Program-made: the position numbers and the translations under genes
Notes under the pieces: model-generated
Seen by the model: only the letters and a program-made list of their open reading frames with translations
Database searches by the model: none
Told to the model about the DNA's origin: nothing
Assembly (NCBI RefSeq): GCF_012641335.1
Contig: NZ_JABAID010000004.1
Coordinates: 243,111 to 307,110 of the forward strand
Direction of reading: 5' to 3'
DNA length: 64,000 nt
DNA from: Novosphingobium sp. ERN07
GTDB lineage: Bacteria > Pseudomonadota > Alphaproteobacteria > Sphingomonadales > Sphingomonadaceae
In this document: in pieces, positions 61,832 through 64,000 of the stretch
How the letters are laid out: every line of letters starts with the position of its first letter
Position numbering within the stretch: position 1 is the first letter of the stretch

Positions 61832-62379
61832 GATGCTGTGCCCCGCCAACCGTCACGTAGGATCGAGAACAGCACGGTATCACGCACGCGGCCGGTCCAT
61901 GTCCGCCGCTCATGGCGCATCACGCCTTCCTCAATCCCACCAATCTTGCGCACCGCTGCCTGGCTGCGCAGGTTCAGCGCATCGACCTTGAACGCCACGC
62001 GCGCCAGCCCGCAAGCAAAAGCATGGTTCAACATCAAGGACTTGAGGCGTGTATTGAAACCCGTTCCGCGCATGGCGGGCACGATGTAGCTGTTGCCGAT
62101 CTCAATCGACCAACCGGGCGCCCCATGTTCGATCCACGCCGTCATCCCGACCAGCACCTTGCCGTCGAACACCGCGTAAGGGCGGCGCTGCGGCGCGCTG
62201 GCCAGCAGGCTATCGAACTGCGGATCGAACGCTTCGCCCCAGTAGCTGAAAGGATAAAGCTGCCAGATTTCAGCGTCTTGTTCACAGGCCCCGCGCAAAG
62301 CTTCGCGATGCTCCTCGCGCAGCAAGACCAGCCGCAACTCACCATCGGCCAGCGGCACGTAGAGGCCATCGTCGATCAT
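61828..62379 (-). CDS. GNAT-family N-acetyltransferase (RimJ/RimL-like)
   Basis: 183 residues from ATG 62379. Acetyl-CoA-binding features: IEIGNSYIVPAMRGTGFNTRLKSLMLNHAFACGLARVAFKVDALNLRSQAAVRKIGGIEEG, the pattern of the RimJ/RimL subgroup that acetylates protein N-termini or amino compounds. Start and stop both overlap neighbours by four bases. Confidence 0.85.
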   Translation of the reverse strand: MIDDGLYVPLADGELRLVLLREEHREALRGACEQDAEIWQLYPFSYWGEAFDPQFDSLLASAPQRRPYAVFDGKVLVGMTAWIEHGAPGWSIEIGNSYIVPAMRGTGFNTRLKSLMLNHAFACGLARVAFKVDALNLRSQAAVRKIGGIEEGVMRHERRTWTGRVRDTVLFSILRDGWRGTAS

Positions 62380-62954
62380 GGCTGCATCGCCTCGGAAAAA
62401 TGCTTGCGGCACAGCGCGACATAGCGGTCGTTCCCACCGATTTCGGTCTGCGCGCCTGCCCGCACCGCTGCGCCGCTTTCATCCACGCGCAGGTTCATCG
62501 TCGCCTTGCGGCCGCAATGGCAGACAGCTTTCAGTTCTACCAGTGAGTCTGCGATGCCCAAAAGGGCTGCAGCACCTTCGAACAATTCGCCTTGGAAGTC
62601 CGTCCTAAGCCCATAGCACAGCACGGGAATCCCGGCTTCATCGGCAATTCGTGCCAGTTGCCAAACCTGCGGTTTCAAAAGGAATTGCGCCTCATCCACC
62701 AGCACACAAGAGAGAGGATGCACCGCATGGGCCGCGCTGATCCGGCCCCACAGATCGGTGCCCGCTTCAAAACGCTGGGCATCGGCGTGCAGCCCGATCC
62801 GGCTTTCAATCGCGCGATGGCCACCGCGATCATCCAGCGCAGCAGTCCACAGCATCGTTGCCATGCCGCGTTCGCGGTAGTTGAAATCCGCCTGCAGCAG
62901 GTTGGTGGATTTGCCCGCGTTCATGCTGGCATAGTAGAAATAAAGCTTGGCCAT
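62376..62954 (-). CDS. tdk: Thymidine kinase
   Basis: 192 residues, type II thymidine kinase. P-loop in YYASMNAGKSTNLL, Walker B in VLVDEAQFL, and a C-terminal zinc site with the VCHCGRKA pair. It salvages thymidine. Twelve bases follow the rbfA stop; an unusual neighbour for ribosome-assembly genes. Confidence 0.95.
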   Translation of the reverse strand: MAKLYFYYASMNAGKSTNLLQADFNYRERGMATMLWTAALDDRGGHRAIESRIGLHADAQRFEAGTDLWGRISAAHAVHPLSCVLVDEAQFLLKPQVWQLARIADEAGIPVLCYGLRTDFQGELFEGAAALLGIADSLVELKAVCHCGRKATMNLRVDESGAAVRAGAQTEIGGNDRYVALCRKHFSEAMQP

Positions 62955-62966
62955 CGGCCTGTTGCC

Positions 62967-63374
62967 TCAATCTTCGGCGGTGCCGCCGTCAAGATCGCGC
63001 CGCACTTTCGGGTCTGAAAGGAGCTGTTCGATCCGGTCCGCTTCATCGAAGCTTTCATCGGGCAGGAACTTGATCTTCGCGGCATATTTCAGCCGCAGCC
63101 GCCGTGCCACTTCGCGCTGGAAATAAGCCGTGTTGGTGCGCAGCGCTTTCAGCACCAGTTCCTCGTCCTCGCCGAGCAGAGCCTTGATGAACACCGTGGC
63201 GTGGCGAAGGTCGGGCGACATGCGGACTTCGGTGACCGACACGGTGTGCGCTGTCAGCACATCATCGTGCACTTCCTGCCGGGCGAGCAGTTCGGACAGG
63301 ATATGGCGCACCTGTTCGCCCACCTTGAGCAGGCGAACGGAGCGGGTTTCGGGTGTGGTCTGGGGTTTGGACAA
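62967..63374 (-). CDS. rbfA: Ribosome-binding factor A
   Basis: 135 residues from a TTG start at 63374, two bases after the preceding stop; no in-frame ATG fits. Family block: [46 protein letters not shown]. It helps mature the 30S subunit in the cold. Genes for a thymidine kinase, an acetyltransferase and a protease separate it from truB, which it usually precedes directly. Confidence 0.94.
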   Translation of the reverse strand: MSKPQTTPETRSVRLLKVGEQVRHILSELLARQEVHDDVLTAHTVSVTEVRMSPDLRHATVFIKALLGEDEELVLKALRTNTAYFQREVARRLRLKYAAKIKFLPDESFDEADRIEQLLSDPKVRRDLDGGTAED

Positions 63375-63376
63375 TT

Positions 63377-63913
63377 CTAACTCATCTTCGCAAGGATACG
63401 TGCGATTGATCGCACGTTGCGTGCGGTGCCCCGGCAGCCGAGGCGACGTTCGATGAACGCACCGGTCAGCTTGCTTTCGGCAACGCCATTCGCGAAATCA
63501 ATATAGATGCTGCGATTGCCGATTGCGAGTTTTTCCATGCCCCGCATCGCCTGATCCGCCGCCATCTTCTCGAAAGCGGCCTGTTCGGGCTGGCGTTCGA
63601 GAAACAGGGTGTGGACCAGGTTGTCCTTGCCGATGCCGGTAAAAGGATTGCCTTCCACAGCCTCGGCAATCGCGGCCCGATCACGCACCGCGACAAAACT
63701 CTTGATATCGAACCGGTCGAGCATGACGTGGGCGAACAGGTCTTCGAGGCCATCAAGCGGGCGATCATCGTAATCGAACAGCAGGTTCCCACTGGCGACA
63801 ACGGTTTCAAGCCCGGTCAGCCCTTCGCGTTCAAACGCATAACGCAAATCCGCCATCGTCACGCGATTGCCGCCGACGTTGATGGAACCGAACAGGGCGA
63901 CGTAGCGGGTCAT
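63377..63913 (-). CDS. DUF1697 family protein
   Basis: 178 residues. The DUF1697 hallmark is clear: [44 protein letters not shown], followed by [17 protein letters not shown]. Function unknown. It starts the long leftward run toward pnp; the 87 bases to the window end show no gene. Confidence 0.88.
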   Translation of the reverse strand: MTRYVALFGSINVGGNRVTMADLRYAFEREGLTGLETVVASGNLLFDYDDRPLDGLEDLFAHVMLDRFDIKSFVAVRDRAAIAEAVEGNPFTGIGKDNLVHTLFLERQPEQAAFEKMAADQAMRGMEKLAIGNRSIYIDFANGVAESKLTGAFIERRLGCRGTARNVRSIARILAKMS

Positions 63914-64000
63914 GGCTTGAATTTTCCGGCGAATATGCTATTTGGCTTGTATCACAACGGTTGAAATATCCATTTCACCATCCCGGAACCCGGACGCTGC

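Overview
This GC-rich window comes from an alphaproteobacterium, almost certainly a sphingomonad and probably Novosphingobium. The grounds are a GcrA cell-cycle regulator, the truB-rpsO-pnp block, an ECF sigma/FecR/TonB-receptor module beside a lasso peptide isopeptidase, and a lasso precursor whose core reads like subterisin, which I recall from Novosphingobium subterraneum. No database search was possible; family names come from reading motifs.

Layout. (1) 1-7.6 kb: a leftward catabolic operon of overlapping genes. In transcription order these are a GntR/FCD regulator, two short-chain dehydrogenases, an aldehyde dehydrogenase, a sulfatase/phosphonate-monoester-hydrolase-like enzyme, a second aldehyde dehydrogenase and a TPP-dependent E1-alpha subunit cut by the window edge. 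(2) 7.9-31.4 kb: a plasmid/ICE-like backbone, mostly leftward (AlpA, SSB, DUF6915- and DUF6878-like proteins, DUF2493, ArdC, a large ParB-like protein, a 1414-aa methylase-helicase, a Toprim primase, a lytic transglycosylase). Only the 5' end of a pilin-like gene remains of the conjugation machinery, so the element looks immobilised. (3) Inside the backbone, at 16.3-24.3 kb, sits a defence block: a CBASS-type operon (CD-NTase, E2-like protein, HNH-SAVED effector, then a DUF2235 alpha/beta hydrolase with membrane segments), a divergent XRE-ImmA/IrrE regulator followed by a PIN protein, a DUF6933-like gene broken by one stop codon, and an Xre/RES toxin-antitoxin pair. (4) 32.7-48.8 kb: a lasso peptide locus. 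Rightward come luxR, luxI, a PhyH-type dioxygenase, a GntR regulator, the precursor, the RRE-peptidase and the cyclase. A MHYT-GAF hybrid histidine kinase follows. Leftward come an ECF sigma factor, FecR, a TonB-dependent transducer-receptor and the lasso isopeptidase. (5) 49.3-51.1 kb: a tyrosine integrase beside tRNA-Ser(CGA), the likely right end of the island. (6) 51.3-64 kb: ordinary chromosome (HspQ, ABC-2 permease, GcrA, a diguanylate cyclase, a Vps62-like protein, and a long leftward translation/RNA-processing run from a DUF1697 gene through rbfA, tdk, an acetyltransferase, an M50 protease, truB and rpsO to pnp).

How it fits together. The lasso locus holds synthesis and, on the opposite strand, surface signalling, uptake and hydrolysis, so the cell probably makes, senses, re-imports and opens its own lasso peptide. 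The acyl-homoserine-lactone pair directly upstream suggests cell-density control. The CBASS operon and its divergent regulator share copies of one GTTTACAAAA-type operator. The points most worth checking are the CBASS operon with a possible second effector, the quorum-sensing-linked lasso locus, and a repeated structured intergenic element at 10.0 and 12.3 kb.
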